From Eudromia elegans (lineage: Eukaryota; Chordata; Aves; Tinamiformes; Tinamidae), in assembly GCA_003342815.1 (NCBI GenBank), contig PTEX01000231.1, forward strand, positions 586,711 to 650,710: a stretch of DNA of 64,000 nt. Reading direction: 5' to 3'. The position numbers were made by a program, and so were the translations under genes. Below, one piece after another: positions 52,607-64,000 of this stretch. How positions within the stretch are numbered: position 1 is the stretch's first letter; each line of letters starts with the position of its first letter. Under the pieces are notes generated by a model, which saw only the letters and a list, made by a program, of their open reading frames with translations, made no database searches and was not told the DNA's origin.

Positions 52607-52789
52607 TCAGGCTGATTTTGTTTTCTTGGGACTAACTGCACCATCTTCTTCAACTGACTTGTCCGCTGCCCTTTTTTTTAATCCTTTCATTTTCCTTGTC
52701 TGTAGTTTACTAAGATCTTGCTTCTGCATGTGGATTCGACCATAAGTTGTACCAAAGGCATCCCGGGAGATATTCTTTTTCTTCTTAGG
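52607..52789 (-). CDS. RPF2: RPF2 last coding exon (predicted exon 10)
   Basis: 60 codons and TGA (52609-52607), phase 0 at the acceptor (AG at 52791-52790). It encodes the basic tail PKKKKNISRDAFGTTYGRIH, then MQKQDLSKLQTRKMKGLKKR and a variable acidic/lysine end. The Lys/Arg clusters suit nucleolar localisation and rRNA contact. Confidence 0.96.
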   Translation of the reverse strand, partial: PKKKKNISRDAFGTTYGRIHMQKQDLSKLQTRKMKGLKKRAADKSVEEDGAVSPKKTKSA

Positions 52790-55315
52790 CTGTAAAATAA
52801 GGGCAACATTAGCATTTTTGAGGAGAGAGTGGCAGCAGCTCTTACCACCACCACGTTCACCACTAATTAACTTCCAAATTAAGTGTCTAAAAGCAAGGCT
52901 GCATACATTGTCTTCAGCTTAGAGATTAAGACTTGTCTCATTCTTATATACTTTCAAAGGAGTGTTTTTATGTTAGCAGACCACCACTACAGTGATGTGG
53001 CCCTAGAAATATCAGCTGGCCTGTACAGAAGTAAGATTTGGTTGGTTTTCATACAATAACTAATACTTCAGCTCTTGGTCTTTTTGCAGCTCAACCTATG
53101 ATTTAATATACACCCAAGGGTACCTACCTTCAGGGCTTTGGGTTGTTTTAAAGATAGCTTATAAAGGTCATCTGAAGCTAAGTGTGTTCTCCTCATGACC
53201 AAATCTAATGAAGGTCCCATATCTTCCAGTTCAATCCTTGGTATTCTACAGCCAGATTTCTTCAGAAGCACTCTGGAAGAGAAACGCAACCAAAAATCAA
53301 CATTGCCCTCGGTGATAAATCTATGCTTGTCTTCCTAAGGTATAAGTTCAATCCAGTAACTTACAAGAAAATAAAAAACAAGCACTACTGATAATTACTG
53401 AGAATTAAATCTGTTCCATCATAATTTGTATGCACTCAAAATCCAGTCTGGATAAGTCATTTTTTTGCTTAAGATGGGTATTACCAGCACTACTGTCGAA
53501 ACTCAATGCCAGTACTCTAAAAGCTCCATCATTCTGCAAATTGAGAATAATACTCCGTGGACTACAGTTTATAGCAAAATATCCAGAGCCCTATCCCAGA
53601 AGGTCACTTTCTTTTTTGCTTTTTCTCCCCCTTTTTTAGTGTTTTTAGAATGAGACTATATTAGGTAACAGTCATTTTATTACTAGAGAAATTATAAAGT
53701 AGCACAGAACATAAGCTATGAATGCTCAGAGCCTGCTCCAGAAAAGCCTTTTGAGTGAACACCATTGAGTGGCCATCAGAGATGCTGCCTTGCCCTGTCT
53801 TTTCCTGTTTTGTCCCTTTGTATCTCTGGCCACAGTCCATTAGCTGTTTTTCTCTGATGAGCAGCTGAATGAGAACAAGTTTAAAAAGCACAAGACAGTG
53901 CTCAGGATTCACCAAGGCAAATTTACAATGCCTTACTAATCTGTATATGTGAAAGTCTATTCCTCTAAGCTAGAAAGGGAGATCAGCATGTAAGCAGGCA
54001 TTAGATTTGAAGCTTAAAGTGTTTTATTCCTGCTCTATAAGCTATTTTCTGTTGTACTCAAAACATTACTTATTTCAAAGGCAGCAAACTATTGTTGAAG
54101 GCAGTTCAATGACACAATCACAAGCTGAAAAAAGCTGACATATATACCAAAAAAACAAACAAATATGTAAAACACATACTCACTTATAGCTCCGCATGTA
54201 GATTTTCCCATCTACAGCTGTGAAATGCAGAACATGTTCTAAACCAGCCAGACGAATATTGGACACAGTAGGACCTCTGAAGAAATCTGAGAGGATATTC
54301 AGACATAATAAATGCCAGGTTTCTTGACTGAAAATCAAACCAACAGATGACTGTAACAAATTGGCTTATTTTAATAATGCAGCTACACTAGTGTGGCAAT
54401 GTGAACCCCTCACCTAGATAAAGCAAGGCTATAAATAGATTTGGCTTTTCCAAAGCCAACCAAAATGTTTAATCTCATGTGAGAGTCACTATTGAAAATA
54501 AGAACAGGACTTCCCAGAGACAATTTGGTAGCAGCACAAATGCCACCTAAAAACAAGTGCAAATATACTTGCAGAGTACTAGCTTAGTTTTACTGAGTGA
54601 GATAATGGCATTGCCTCTTCTTCCAAATCTTTAGGTTGGAAGTTTGAAAAAATAAATGCATCTTATTTAGTGTTTAGGCCAAGTTATCCTTAGCTAAATA
54701 TTAGGTTATTAGTGCAGAAAAAAATGATAGCTGAGACAGCTATTTTAAGACATCTTTAAAAAAAATTAAAAAAAAAAACCCCAAAACACTTTATCTTGAC
54801 CACTCATAGTTTTACCTGTTCTTCTTCCAAGTCCATAAGAAAAAATACAGTTTTGGTACAGCCCTTCTTTCCTATCTCCCCACTACGGCCACACCAAGCA
54901 TTTTTGTTCTTTGTGTAAAGCAGTATTTGCCATTACTGAAATTAGTGTTTTCTCTATTTAAGAAACAATAAATGTCTATAAAAATAGAAGCTTAAAAATT
55001 TTTGCTTAATTTGCAAAGAAAATACTCTGGATGAAATATAAAATTAATTGCCTCTGGTCAGGTTCTTGCATCAGGCTATGAAAAATACTGGGCAATCAGA
55101 GAGCTCGCAATAAGCACAGCAATCTGTCCAACATGTACAAGGGGTGGAGAAAGAATGTGACCTTGACTGAGAGAACAAGGTGTGCTAATAAACATGACAG
55201 GGCAATGCTGAAACTCTGGAGAACTGCTAACAGATGTAAAACACATCATTCTCTTCCATCCTGTCCCATTTGTAGATTCCTCAGCTAGTGATCTTTTCCT
55301 CTGCTATCTTTTTTA

Positions 55316-55352
<37 letters not shown>

Positions 55353-58300
55353 CACTGGAATGACAGCCAAAAACAAAGTCTTACTGGAAGATATGAGCTA
55401 CAGGCTAGCCAAAATTTGCCTGCGTCAATTAAACCTTCCTCCCTTCCTGGGCTGAGCTTGTAGCCGGAGAGTCACAAATAAAATATTCTGATCACTTTTT
55501 GCATGGATTTTCCCTCTGACTAGGTTCTCTGTGGGTACAGAGCTTACGTCTACTGTGGTTTTACTGGCAACATCTCCCTTTGGTGTTTTCTTGTGCCATC
55601 AGACATCCTTTTACCCACAGGATGATCCTTTCCAGGTACATGCAGATGGTCAGGAATTTCTATTTCCTGGCAATGTTCAACAGCTGCAGAAACCTCCCAC
55701 TTGAGTGTGCCCATAGAGTAGCCTAGTGTACTCTTAATTTGCAGCTCTTGCTTTGGTTGGACTAGACACCTTGTTTCCTCCCATCTTTCCATCCCTGATT
55801 TTTTCCCCATCTTGTGCTTAACACATTTTCAGGACTTCTAATTTTTTTTTTCCCTTGTAGAAAGTGCTTTTATTTCAAGATTGAAATTCTAAATTATTTT
55901 GGAATCTGAGCTTGTACACTTCTTTTTGCATTAGTTCATATGCAGAGACTGGTACCACTACAGCCTGTGAAGCTACAGTTACCACTACAGAAGCTCAAAT
56001 TTTGTTCAAGACTCTTTCTATCCATCCTCCTTCATGGCTAGCAGTAACCCACGAATCTTCGAGATAATAAAAAAAACTGTGAGAGGAAGCAGAGATGAAT
56101 ATCAGCCTGATGCTCAATACAAAAATTGTATAGGCATCCTTCAAGACAATGCTTTAAAAAAACACATAAGCAAGCCAGATACTCCCTGCCATTTTAAAGA
56201 TAAAAGTAGGATCCTATAATAGAACTTTGTAAGAGATGAAACATTTTATAAATACAGGCACATGTTATGAGAATTTCATCAGCTGCATTTAAAGAACACT
56301 GAAACAGATTCCTATACCATTACCTCACTAGGCAAGGAAAACTAAATAAAAAGGAAGAGGAGGATGTCTTTCAGATCTCTAAAGAAAAAGTAGCTGCTGC
56401 TGAAGTCTCCTAAACAACTTGTTACACCTTACAGTAAGTGTACGAATGGGTCTGCTTGCCATGAAAATTCTTGTTCACTGTTGCCCTCCATCCCTTGCCT
56501 TTAATTCCATAAGGAAACTGCTGTAAAATGATATTCCAAATGCACATAAACCCTGTTGGCAGTACAAAGGCACATGAGAGCTTGGGTGTTCAGCAGCATA
56601 GCCAAGGCAATGCTGCTGTGGCCTCAGGAAGCTGCTGGATATCTAATGTTCCCCTTGGAGGCTCAACAGCTCTGCTGCAGTAACAAAGCATTTAACACTG
56701 TTACAAAGGTATTTTTCTAACTTTCTAAACAGATAGATCTTTTGCAGGAACAGAAAGAATCAAAAAGTATCAGTTAAGACCAATTTTGAAGCAGGTCAAA
56801 TTATTATCTGAATTATTTTAATTGGTTGCTGGTATCTTCGACCCTTTTTACTCCTTAACCTTTCTTTTTTTGTCTATTATTTCGCATCTAGGTATTTCAT
56901 AGAAGTCAACAGAACATTCAGACCTAGAATACTTGGAGTACATTCAACAAGACAATTGGGATGCTGATTTGAGTACATCTGACTGCAGACATTCATTAAA
57001 GGCTAATTAATAGGAGGACAGAGGGTAGATGAACGACAAGAGAAACAGAACAGGAAAGACCAATTAGCCATTTGGCAACTATCTAATGATGCAACTGTCC
57101 TCCATTCAAGACATCAAGCTGCTTAGGGGTAACCTCAGCTGCATGAGTACACCTGTATATGAGCCACCTGGAAGCCAACTGCCGAAAGTGTACGGACATC
57201 TTAACAGATACGCTTTAGAAAGTAACACACATGCTTTCTGCAATGTAAATATTCACCTATGTTTACAAAACATGCATTATCAAAATTTGTGTATCTTCAC
57301 GTTCCATATTCGTCTCCTCCAAAGATCTACAAGCAGTTATCAGCTTTTTATCTAAAAAGCAGTCAGATGTATTTACAGGATGCAAATTTTCTCTCCTCCC
57401 TCTTACTTTTGATTTCATTCTAGATGAATCAACATGCTCCAGATAACTGTAATAGTGAGGAAAATCTCATTTCTAAGGTGTGTTTCTCAGGAATCTCTGT
57501 CCGCCTAGAAATGAGAGCCCTGCCGATATTTATTTTATATGAAAGGGAGATGTAACAAAGCTCTAAAATTTTGGATTAGTGTAACCCCAGAGTAAAAAGT
57601 AGAACTGAAGAAAAAAGCCTTTTCTTACTGTGCAGTTTCACTATTTTTTTAGAGTTTAATAAAAAAGAGGTGGGGGGGATAACCTAATTTCAGGAACCCT
57701 AATAAAAAACAAAAAACACCACCCAACATCTACACCTAGTTTTACTGAAAAAGCTGTACTTTTTTTCAAATATCAAGACATATGCTATCACATGACCCCA
57801 AAATCACCCCAAATGATCAAAACAAAACAACTCTTGGTTCCTGAGAATTCAGTGCTGAACCACACAACATGCCTTATCTTCCTTGAGACTAGAGAAAGTT
57901 TTAAGGCATTTTGTTTACATTGCTCTGAGCCTGCCTTGAAGTTTTGATGCAGCTATTATCTAGATAATTTTTATTGCACATGCACATTCCAGACACTCAA
58001 ATCAACAGTGCATTTGTTAGAAATGGTCCAATTTCTAACAAAAAAATGCTTTCATAATGAAAACACAGGCCTATCTATACTGATTCAACTTTTTGTGAAA
58101 GAAAAAAGTTCATTTTCTTAATCCATTTAATTCAAAATTGCATACTTCAAAACTATTATTGGTTAGAAAATCGATGATGCATTAACAAATACAAAGTAAA
58201 CATTTTTGAAAATGTCAGAAATTTCTCCACAATCAAAATTATGATTTTGGCAAGCTCAACGTTTCAACTTCAAAGTCTTTCAGGCCATTTTTTTCCTCTA

Positions 58301-61300
58301 TTCTTTTAAATATCAGTCACAATGATGAGTACACTTTGACTTCATGTGACATCAAACTCTCAGGCACTACTTCTTCCACATGTTTTTTCAGTACTGAACA
58401 TGAGCAAACCTTTACTGCCAAAGCAACATTTCCTAACAGACCCTATGGCTACACTTTATGCAATCTCACTGCCTAATCAATCCAAATACTGACCAATAAG
58501 AAGGCTTTTCAGTCTTCTGTATTCTTCATTCAAATCAAATAGGTCACCAGCAAATATCAACATAGGTTTTGTTCCTTCAGGACATTTACTGGTCTGTTGG
58601 ATAAGAATTTTAAAACAAAACAAAAGTTATTGTTTTAATGGCTGACTATCAATTCAACATGCAATACAAAATTATTGTGACTTATAATCAATATGGAAAG
58701 ACAGGCATTTTTAAATTTATTTTTAATTTGCGATGATTTTGTTTGTTAGACTCTCTACTGTAAAGCATTACACAGTGAAAGCAAAAGTAAATTTGACTGC
58801 AAGGACTAACAAGAAAACTATATTTGAAGGCAAATAAGTTTGTTGTACTTCTGACCAGAGGGCACATGGAGAAGGCTAAAGGGATAGTCTAGTCAATCAT
58901 CTATGTCTAATTTTGGTATCAACATATACAATTACTTTGCTACAATTTCCATGCTGTGAACAGAATTATGAAGATACATGATGCAATCTGACCTCAAGAG
59001 GAAAATTAATCGTTAAAAATGGTAGCTATCTCTCTTGACTGTGCCTTCAATTTATAGGCTGTGGTGAAAATGAGGACTGCATGAACTGCTTGGTTCAAAA
59101 ATATGTTTGCTTGTGCAAAAATATGCACATGTGAAAGAGGGCTATTTTGGCTAAGCTTAATCATAAGATGTCCATAATAAAGTAAATTTTCTTGGCCCTT
59201 GAATAATCACAATGTTAGCTCTCAGTCTGCATCAAAGACAGTTCCCTGGAAACTGGCATTTGTGTACTGCTGAAAGCTAGAGAAAGTTTCAGGATCATCT
59301 CACTGCTTTATAAATTACTGTCTCAGAGACTCTTTTTGGTCTTTGAATCAGCAAATAGGTTTACGTGGTAAAGGAGAGAAGTGATCAGGCTGGAAAATAC
59401 TCTCTCCTTGCTGCTACTAGGTTGTTTTCTACCAAAGCAATTCTCCATAGCATTTTGCTGCGCAAACTTTCTAGTCAGGACATGGCTACAAAGTGTTGTC
59501 CTTTTTGCTGGCTGGATCACCTCCTGTTTTTTGAACGGACTTCAGATTTATAAGAAAAGGCAATTCATATAAGAACTTTAGGAACCTCCCATGGGGATCT
59601 GACTGAAGAGCTTCAAAAATGTAATGCATTAAAGATAAAAATATTAGGAATAAACCAAGTCTAATAATATAATTGGTAAGCATACAGCTAATTCTTCAAA
59701 ACCAAAAAACAATCAAACAAAAAGCGCCAAAATAACATTAAGGTACACAAATCTGATAATCCTCAAATACTATGAGAAACACTTTCTAAAAGATCCCATT
59801 ATTGCTTCAAAGCACAATAATGCCAAAGCTCTAAAAAACCACCAGTAGAAGTCACTGAAAAGCTTGTGTCTCTTCCCTTACCTTGATGTCCTTTAGGGAT
59901 ACAAACTTCTCAATGCCCAGCTCAATCATATCCAAGACATGGTAATCAAACATGCGACCTGTCAAATAAAATAAGAAATAAAATTAATTCATTCAAGTAT
60001 TTGCTGAAAGCTAGGCCTTCATCTGATTACAAACGCAAGTGAGGTATGTTACCTATTATCAAGTTATTAGGTCGCTTCTTGTTATGCGATCCAAACAGAA
60101 ATAAGGAACAATCCGATTTCTTTGAAAAAAATTCCTATGAATGGAAAAAGAAAATAAAACACTTTTTAAGTTTGTAAGAATTTAAAATATTTGGTGAAGG
60201 CATATGCCACAAGCACACACGCTTAAGGACTCTTGATGGGAAGAGCAACTGCACTTATCAGAAAAATTAAGATCTCCAGGTCCATATATGCTAAAATTGA
60301 CTACTGGATCCAATAATTCCATTCTCCCTATTTATTTATTTCCTCATACTCTTACAGACCGAGCCAGAGAATTTTCTTCTTGCCTTTTTGTCTGAAGCAT
60401 CCTTTTTTTGCAATTCTTCATTACTTGTTTTTATATAAGCCACCTGCAACCACTTCTCCTTACCTGAACAGTAGTAAGTACTTAAGCACATAATGTCTCA
60501 TTTGAGCTACTTAACTAAGTTTTATGTGGTACTATAGCCTTATCTAACAGCGTCTGAACAACTAGTTAATTCTTTCAAAGGGACGCCAAGGCGCATCTGC
60601 AAATCTCTAACATTCTCTCACTAGAGCACGAGGCTCCTTACAGAGCACTTTCATGTTAATTTGTTACTTGATTAAGACTTAGAAGGTGCTGAAAAGTCAA
60701 GTTATACTGGTGACTGAGAGATTTTGAGGTGCCACTGGAGAACCTAGATGCTAGATTGGTGCAACAAGAGCCAGTTATAGTGATCCTTTCTGAGGATGTC
60801 CAACTCCAAAGCCTTAGTGGACACAGCTGCTTCTCAGAGTAGTGACTCCTCGGTACATCTGCACATGCACAATTTATCCAGCACTTCCCAGATATACCAG
60901 AGTTTCTGCACCTGCACTTGGCAGCTGCAAAGCACACTAAAAAAGGAAGAAAAAACCCACCTTATAGCACCTCCTCCCACAGCAATCCCCTGGGAGCACC
61001 ATTGTTCATAGAACAATCTGTCTGGCCTGCAGCTCTTCCCTTTGGGGACTGCAGGAAACATTGCCACCGGGAGCAATCCCAGGCTGGGTGAACAGCACGT
61101 ATCTCGCCGAGCTTGGCCACTGGCTCACTAAGAGTCCAGACACACCAAGAACCGAGACAGACATCTCACAGAAACACCCATGCAGCTCTCAATCGGTGCA
61201 CTTTGACACAGCAGCTGCCTGTCATTTAATTAAAAGGTTGCAACAAACTCCAACGCTTTGGCTGTATCTCTAATATACCGCCACGCTGTCTCTATCAAAC

Positions 61301-63495
61301 ACACCTGAAACCCAAGAAAAGAGGAAAGCAGACTGACCCCATTTGCCATGCCTTTCTAGCCCCAAATTATTTTTTGAAACAGTTCTGAATGATCCACTCA
61401 ACTGGACTGCTCTTTGGCTATGAGAATTAAAATTCCCTGTAGGACCTCTTTCAAAAAATCAGAACAATCTTAGGTGCCATATTTTCCCAGAAATTACAGA
61501 AAGTTCACATCAGTGGTCATCTGACAATCAACTGGTTCCTACATGACCATATGTCACTCAGCCATGTGACTGTAAGGGCTTTAGTTTCACTAAGTAACAA
61601 TGCACATCACCATCCACAGTACCTTTCCATTCCAGCATGATGCTGTATGGGACGGTCACATCACTGCACTTCATGCGAAGAGCAGAAACACAAGCTCCAT
61701 TACCCCAGCATCAATATCTGAGGTAGATAAAGTATTCCTTCACTCCAGGGTGCATTTTCAGTAAATTTCAACAACTGCCTCACACTTTGGAAGGCTCTTA
61801 TTTTTCACACACAGGTCAACTGTGGCATAAAACAAACATTATCAACGTTTGATCAGTGAAAACCAAACAGCTTAGTCTGGAATAATTCTCCTTGTTGTAA
61901 AATCACAAGTGTGAGAAAAAATATAACTCATGTATAATTTAAAGACCATATCCCACTAATGTAATGCTTTGATTAAACTGAGATTTATAACCTTGGGATT
62001 AGTCCCTCTATCTTTTGCCTTCCTGCTCATAAACTTGACCTTAACACACTGAATCGAGGCGTATCAGAACATATGGATGTTCAGAGGAAAGAGTCTCCTG
62101 ACTTCTGAACAGTCATTTTTCCAACCTCACTGCAGGCCAAATATATTTATTCAACTGAAATTGCTCATTTTTCTGACAGTTCTTGTCTGAATGTTGGAAC
62201 AGAACTCACAAGAACTCTCCTACTTGCACTGCATATGCATGTGTTTGCATACAGTACTCTGCTGTGCTCGTCTTCCTCTTCAAATATGACCAAAAGTCAC
62301 AGAAACCAATGACTTCTTCATTTAACTATTTTAACCTATGATTCACCAACCTGAAAGGCGACTGCTCATAAGCTAGGACTGTTAGAAGAAAAAAGTCAAA
62401 ATAAAATCCTTTTTCTTTCATATCAAGCATTGTTACTTGTAACAGGGTTACACAGCCCTAAAACTGTCAGTTTAGTTACAGAAACATGTATTTAACGTAA
62501 TAACGTCGTAACAACACAAAAATTCTGTGTTGCACAGTGAGAAAAAAAAACCCTGCCTACCAACATCTACCTTTAGCTTGTAAATTTTCTTTCTAGCTTG
62601 TAATTTTTTTTCACCTGTAAATTTTCTCAGTTAATTCCTCACAGAATAATGAGAAACTATCTTCCAATAAAGCTCTTCATGACTTTGTACCTGTAAAATC
62701 TCCATAAGCCACATTAACCATGTGGCTTTTACTTACCAAAGATGTTTGATCCTCAAAAGGCCTGGTAATATTTTTCCTGAGAAGGGATAAAAGTAGAAAT
62801 AAAAACACAGATAAGAACAAATTTGCTTCCAGTTCTCTAGTAATTTCTAGAATTTCCAGTTCTCTAGTAACAAGACTCTGCATTCTACCAGAAACTTCAG
62901 CATTAGAATTTTAGTTTTAGTTCAAATTGTATTTTGTATTAATTCTGCCAGGTTTTCCTCATGTTGCCTTTGCCATATTTAAATACTTTCCCTCACGTTT
63001 CCTGTCTTCTGAAGCCTGATTTTCAAAGAAAATGTTAGCAACACATCAGGAGCAACCATCTTTGCTTGTTCATCAAAATCACATTTAATTATTACTACTA
63101 ATGTTTCTGCATACTTGGTTCCCACTCCGAGCAAGCTAGAGCTATCATTATAATCTTTGAGTTTCTAAGAATTGGGAAAAATAACTCCTTTGTTGACACA
63201 CAGTCTCCCTAGATGTGTGCACAGACCAGAATCCATTTGAGTTTGCTCGACTCTGCTCCATGACACTTGATACAGAATTAGGCTTAACAGCAATGATCAG
63301 TTGCAGCTTTGTCCAACCTACTGAAATTTAGGACGAATCTCAGCCACCTTCTGCAGCCTCTTCCATTTTTCAATGCTGCTACATCCCTACCCCTACTTTG
63401 AAATTACCAAATGCAATTTGTCAGAAGACTCAAAGATGTCAAAATGAGACCACTTACTTCTTAAACAGCACAGCAAAAGGTTTCTTCACAGCATA
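52607..63495 (-). CDS. RPF2: ribosome production factor 2 homolog (RPF2), partial gene, eight coding exons
   Basis: RPF2 (BXDC1) is a nucleolar Brix-domain protein. With RRS1 it carries the 5S RNP (5S rRNA, RPL5, RPL11) onto the pre-60S ribosome. Eight minus-strand exons join in order: 63495-63458, 62776-62737, 60134-60053, 59958-59882, 58593-58494, 54286-54184, 53272-53128 and 52789-52607. All have GT/AG borders and matching phases. They give 255 residues plus stop, corresponding to human residue 53 to the end (human total about 306). The Brix domain fills about the first 180 visible residues (NITRPFEDQTSLEFFS, FGSHNKKRPNN, DYHVLDMIELGIEKF, FAGDLFDLNEEYRRL, FFRGPTVSNIRLAGLEHVLHF). A basic C-terminal tail follows (RRTHLASDDLYKLS, GTTYGRIHMQKQDLSKLQTR). 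About 52 N-terminal codons and the promoter lie beyond 64000. The gene is in tandem with SLC16A10, as in human. I see no broken exon, so it should be functional. Confidence 0.96.
53128..53272 (-). CDS. RPF2: RPF2 coding exon (predicted exon 9)
   Basis: One base finishing a Lys codon plus 48 codons, with acceptor AG at 53274-53273 and donor GT at 53127-53126. It encodes VLLKKSGCRIPRIELEDMG and PSLDLVMRRTHLASDDLYK, ending PKALK. This is the highly conserved end of the Brix domain and the linker to the tail. Confidence 0.97.
53273..54183 (-). other. RPF2: RPF2 intron between predicted exons 8 and 9
   Basis: 911 bp of AT-rich intron with canonical ends. I see no repeat family, snoRNA-like box pair or other gene in it. 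Short plus-strand open frames here have no recognisable features. Confidence 0.85.
54184..54286 (-). CDS. RPF2: RPF2 coding exon (predicted exon 8)
   Basis: 103 nt: two bases completing Asp, 33 codons and two bases of Lys. Acceptor AG is at 54288-54287 and donor GTGAGT starts at 54183. It encodes FFRGPTVSNIRLAGLEHVLH and FTAVDGKIYMRSY, which are core Brix strands. All residues fit the human protein with few changes. Confidence 0.96.
54287..58493 (-). other. RPF2: RPF2 intron between predicted exons 7 and 8
   Basis: The largest complete RPF2 intron in the window (4.2 kb), AT-rich. It contains a 32-A tract (55317-55348) and a sense-strand 86-codon open frame at 55810-55550 that I cannot assign. 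I looked for C/D-box snoRNA signals (RTGATGA with CTGA on the minus strand) and found no convincing pair. Nothing else is recognisable. Confidence 0.85.
55317..55348. repeat. poly(A) tract in RPF2 intron
   Basis: 32 consecutive A with no interruption. There is no retrocopy body or polyadenylation signal directly upstream on the plus strand, so I treat it as a simple homopolymer. Confidence 0.9.
58494..58593 (-). CDS. RPF2: RPF2 coding exon (predicted exon 7)
   Basis: 100 nt, phase 0 start and one base over. Acceptor AG is at 58595-58594 and donor GT at 58493-58492. It encodes TSKCPEGTKPMLIFAGDLFD and LNEEYRRLKSLLI, the middle of the Brix domain. A second AG five bases inside the exon (58590-58589) would shift the frame, so the upstream acceptor is chosen because it keeps phase with the previous exon. 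Confidence 0.95.
58594..59881 (-). other. RPF2: RPF2 intron between predicted exons 6 and 7
   Basis: 1.29 kb of AT-rich intron with canonical ends. I see no repeat family, RNA gene or second gene in it. Confidence 0.85.
59882..59958 (-). CDS. RPF2: RPF2 coding exon (predicted exon 6)
   Basis: 77 nt: two bases completing Gly plus 25 codons. Acceptor AG is at 59960-59959 and donor GTAAGG starts at 59881. It encodes RMFDYHVLDMIELGIEKFVS and LKDIK, the helix-rich part of the first Brix half. Confidence 0.96.
60053..60134 (-). CDS. RPF2: RPF2 coding exon (predicted exon 5)
   Basis: 27 codons plus one base. Acceptor AG is at 60136-60135 and donor GTAACA starts at 60052. It encodes EFFSKKSDCSLFLFGSHNKK and RPNNLII. 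The SHNKKRPNN motif is a signature of the Brix superfamily. The intron that follows is only 94 nt (59959-60052). Confidence 0.96.
60135..62736 (-). other. RPF2: RPF2 intron between predicted exons 4 and 5
   Basis: 2.6 kb of intron, AT-rich except for a moderately GC-rich part near 60.75-61.3 kb. That part gives open frames on both strands without recognisable features. No repeat family or snoRNA-like element was recognised. Confidence 0.85.
62737..62776 (-). CDS. RPF2: RPF2 coding exon (predicted exon 4)
   Basis: 40 nt: one base completing Lys plus 13 codons, KNITRPFEDQTSL, the invariant opening motif of RPF2's Brix domain. Acceptor AG is at 62778-62777 and donor GTAAGT starts at 62736. Confidence 0.96.
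62777..63457 (-). other. RPF2: RPF2 intron between predicted exons 3 and 4
   Basis: 681 bp of AT-rich intron. A 16-bp direct repeat ('tccagttctctagtaa') occurs twice about 30 bp apart near 62.83-62.87 kb. Nothing else was recognised. Confidence 0.85.
63458..63495 (-). CDS. RPF2: RPF2 coding exon (predicted exon 3)
   Basis: 38 nt: 12 codons (YAVKKPFAVLFK) and two bases of Lys. Acceptor AG is at 63497-63496 and donor GTAAGT starts at 63457. It aligns with human residues 53-64. It is too short to be found as an open frame on its own and was placed by matching phase and protein sequence. Confidence 0.93.
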
Positions 63496-64000
63496 CTGCA
63501 AAATACACAGAGTTAAACATACATTTTCTCTCATACTTTTAAAACTACAGTACTGCTGTTTTTAAATTCCTACAACTTACAGGATCACTTTAAATAAAAT
63601 AATTGTTTGTACAATCTAGACTACAAAAGAAGTCAGCTCAAAAGACCTACTCACAATAAAACCCTCCAGGAGGACTAAAATGCTAATCTTGGTTCTCAGT
63701 TAATCGCAAAAGGACTTATTTCTAGAAACTTAAAAACTAATTAAGTAAAAACTAACTAAAATCAAAGCCACATAACAGAATCCTTCTACTTATAGGGATA
63801 TGAGAAAAAACACCAGAGGAACAACTAGTTGATTTTCAGTCTGCACAGGATGGAAAAAAAAACAGCAAAGCAAGGAGAAAAAATTGGGTAGAAACAGCCA
63901 CAATACTTTCAGTTATGGGGTTAGCAGACAGGATGTAGATAGTGGATTCAGAAGTCTAAGTTCTGGGAGAGGCTCTACATAAATACGCGGAAGCAGCCCA
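63496..64000 (-). other. RPF2: RPF2 intron upstream of predicted exon 3
   Basis: AT-rich sequence up to the window edge. I looked on the minus strand for the preceding exon (expected to end in a VLKDV-like motif) and did not find it. The first coding exons and the RPF2 promoter must therefore lie beyond 64000. Confidence 0.8.

Noticed and set aside
55250-55348. Retroposed pseudogene ending in the 32-A tract
   Set aside because: No polyadenylation signal, no recognisable transcript body and no target-site duplication flank the tract.
52790-63457. Intronic C/D-box snoRNA genes in RPF2, expected because ribosome-biogenesis genes often host them
   Set aside because: A few TGATGA-like words occur on the sense strand (for example near 56.28 and 63.07 kb), but none has a purine in first position with a CTGA box at suitable distance and a closing stem.

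Overview
This window is nuclear DNA from a vertebrate, almost certainly a bird. Three things support that. First, there are CR1 LINE fragments, one with the 3' octamer tail (ATTCTATG-type) typical of avian CR1. Second, the intron-exon genes have canonical GT/AG boundaries. Third, two adjacent genes keep the order known at human 6q21 (RPF2 then SLC16A10, same strand). The species cannot be fixed from the sequence. Most of the window is AT-rich non-coding DNA, and only about 1.1 kb is convincingly protein coding. N bases and long homopolymers mark draft-quality spots.

Layout, left to right. (1) 1-30889: the 5' part of intron 1 of SLC16A10, whose sense strand is minus. I see no exon in it. It holds a fairly young CR1 fragment (1655-2428, +), a decayed CR1-like stretch with an assembly gap (about 13.34-13.64 kb), an older minus-strand CR1 (25432-26040) and homopolymer tracts. 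(2) 30515-31970: a CpG island containing SLC16A10 coding exon 1 (30890-31187, -), a short upstream ORF, a (GGA)7 leader tract and a CCAAT/TTTTAAA/GC-box core promoter. (3) About 32-52 kb: the intergenic interval between the SLC16A10 promoter and the RPF2 3' end. It carries two more CR1 fragments, a small GC-rich islet and a few stretches that look like candidate regulatory sequence. (4) 52169-64000: the 3' two thirds of RPF2 on the minus strand. Eight coding exons can be placed to the base with consistent splice phases, followed by a 3' UTR. The first roughly 52 codons lie beyond the right edge.

The two genes are tandem, both transcribed right to left. RPF2 is a nucleolar Brix-domain factor that brings the 5S RNP to the pre-60S ribosome. 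SLC16A10 (MCT10/TAT1) is a plasma-membrane transporter of aromatic amino acids and iodothyronines. They are not functionally coupled in any way I can see; they are neighbours by conserved synteny.

I found no convincing previously undescribed system. The most interesting leads are the SLC16A10 leader (uORF plus a G-quadruplex-capable GGA tract), a few long open frames without recognisable homology, and candidate non-coding regulatory elements between the genes.
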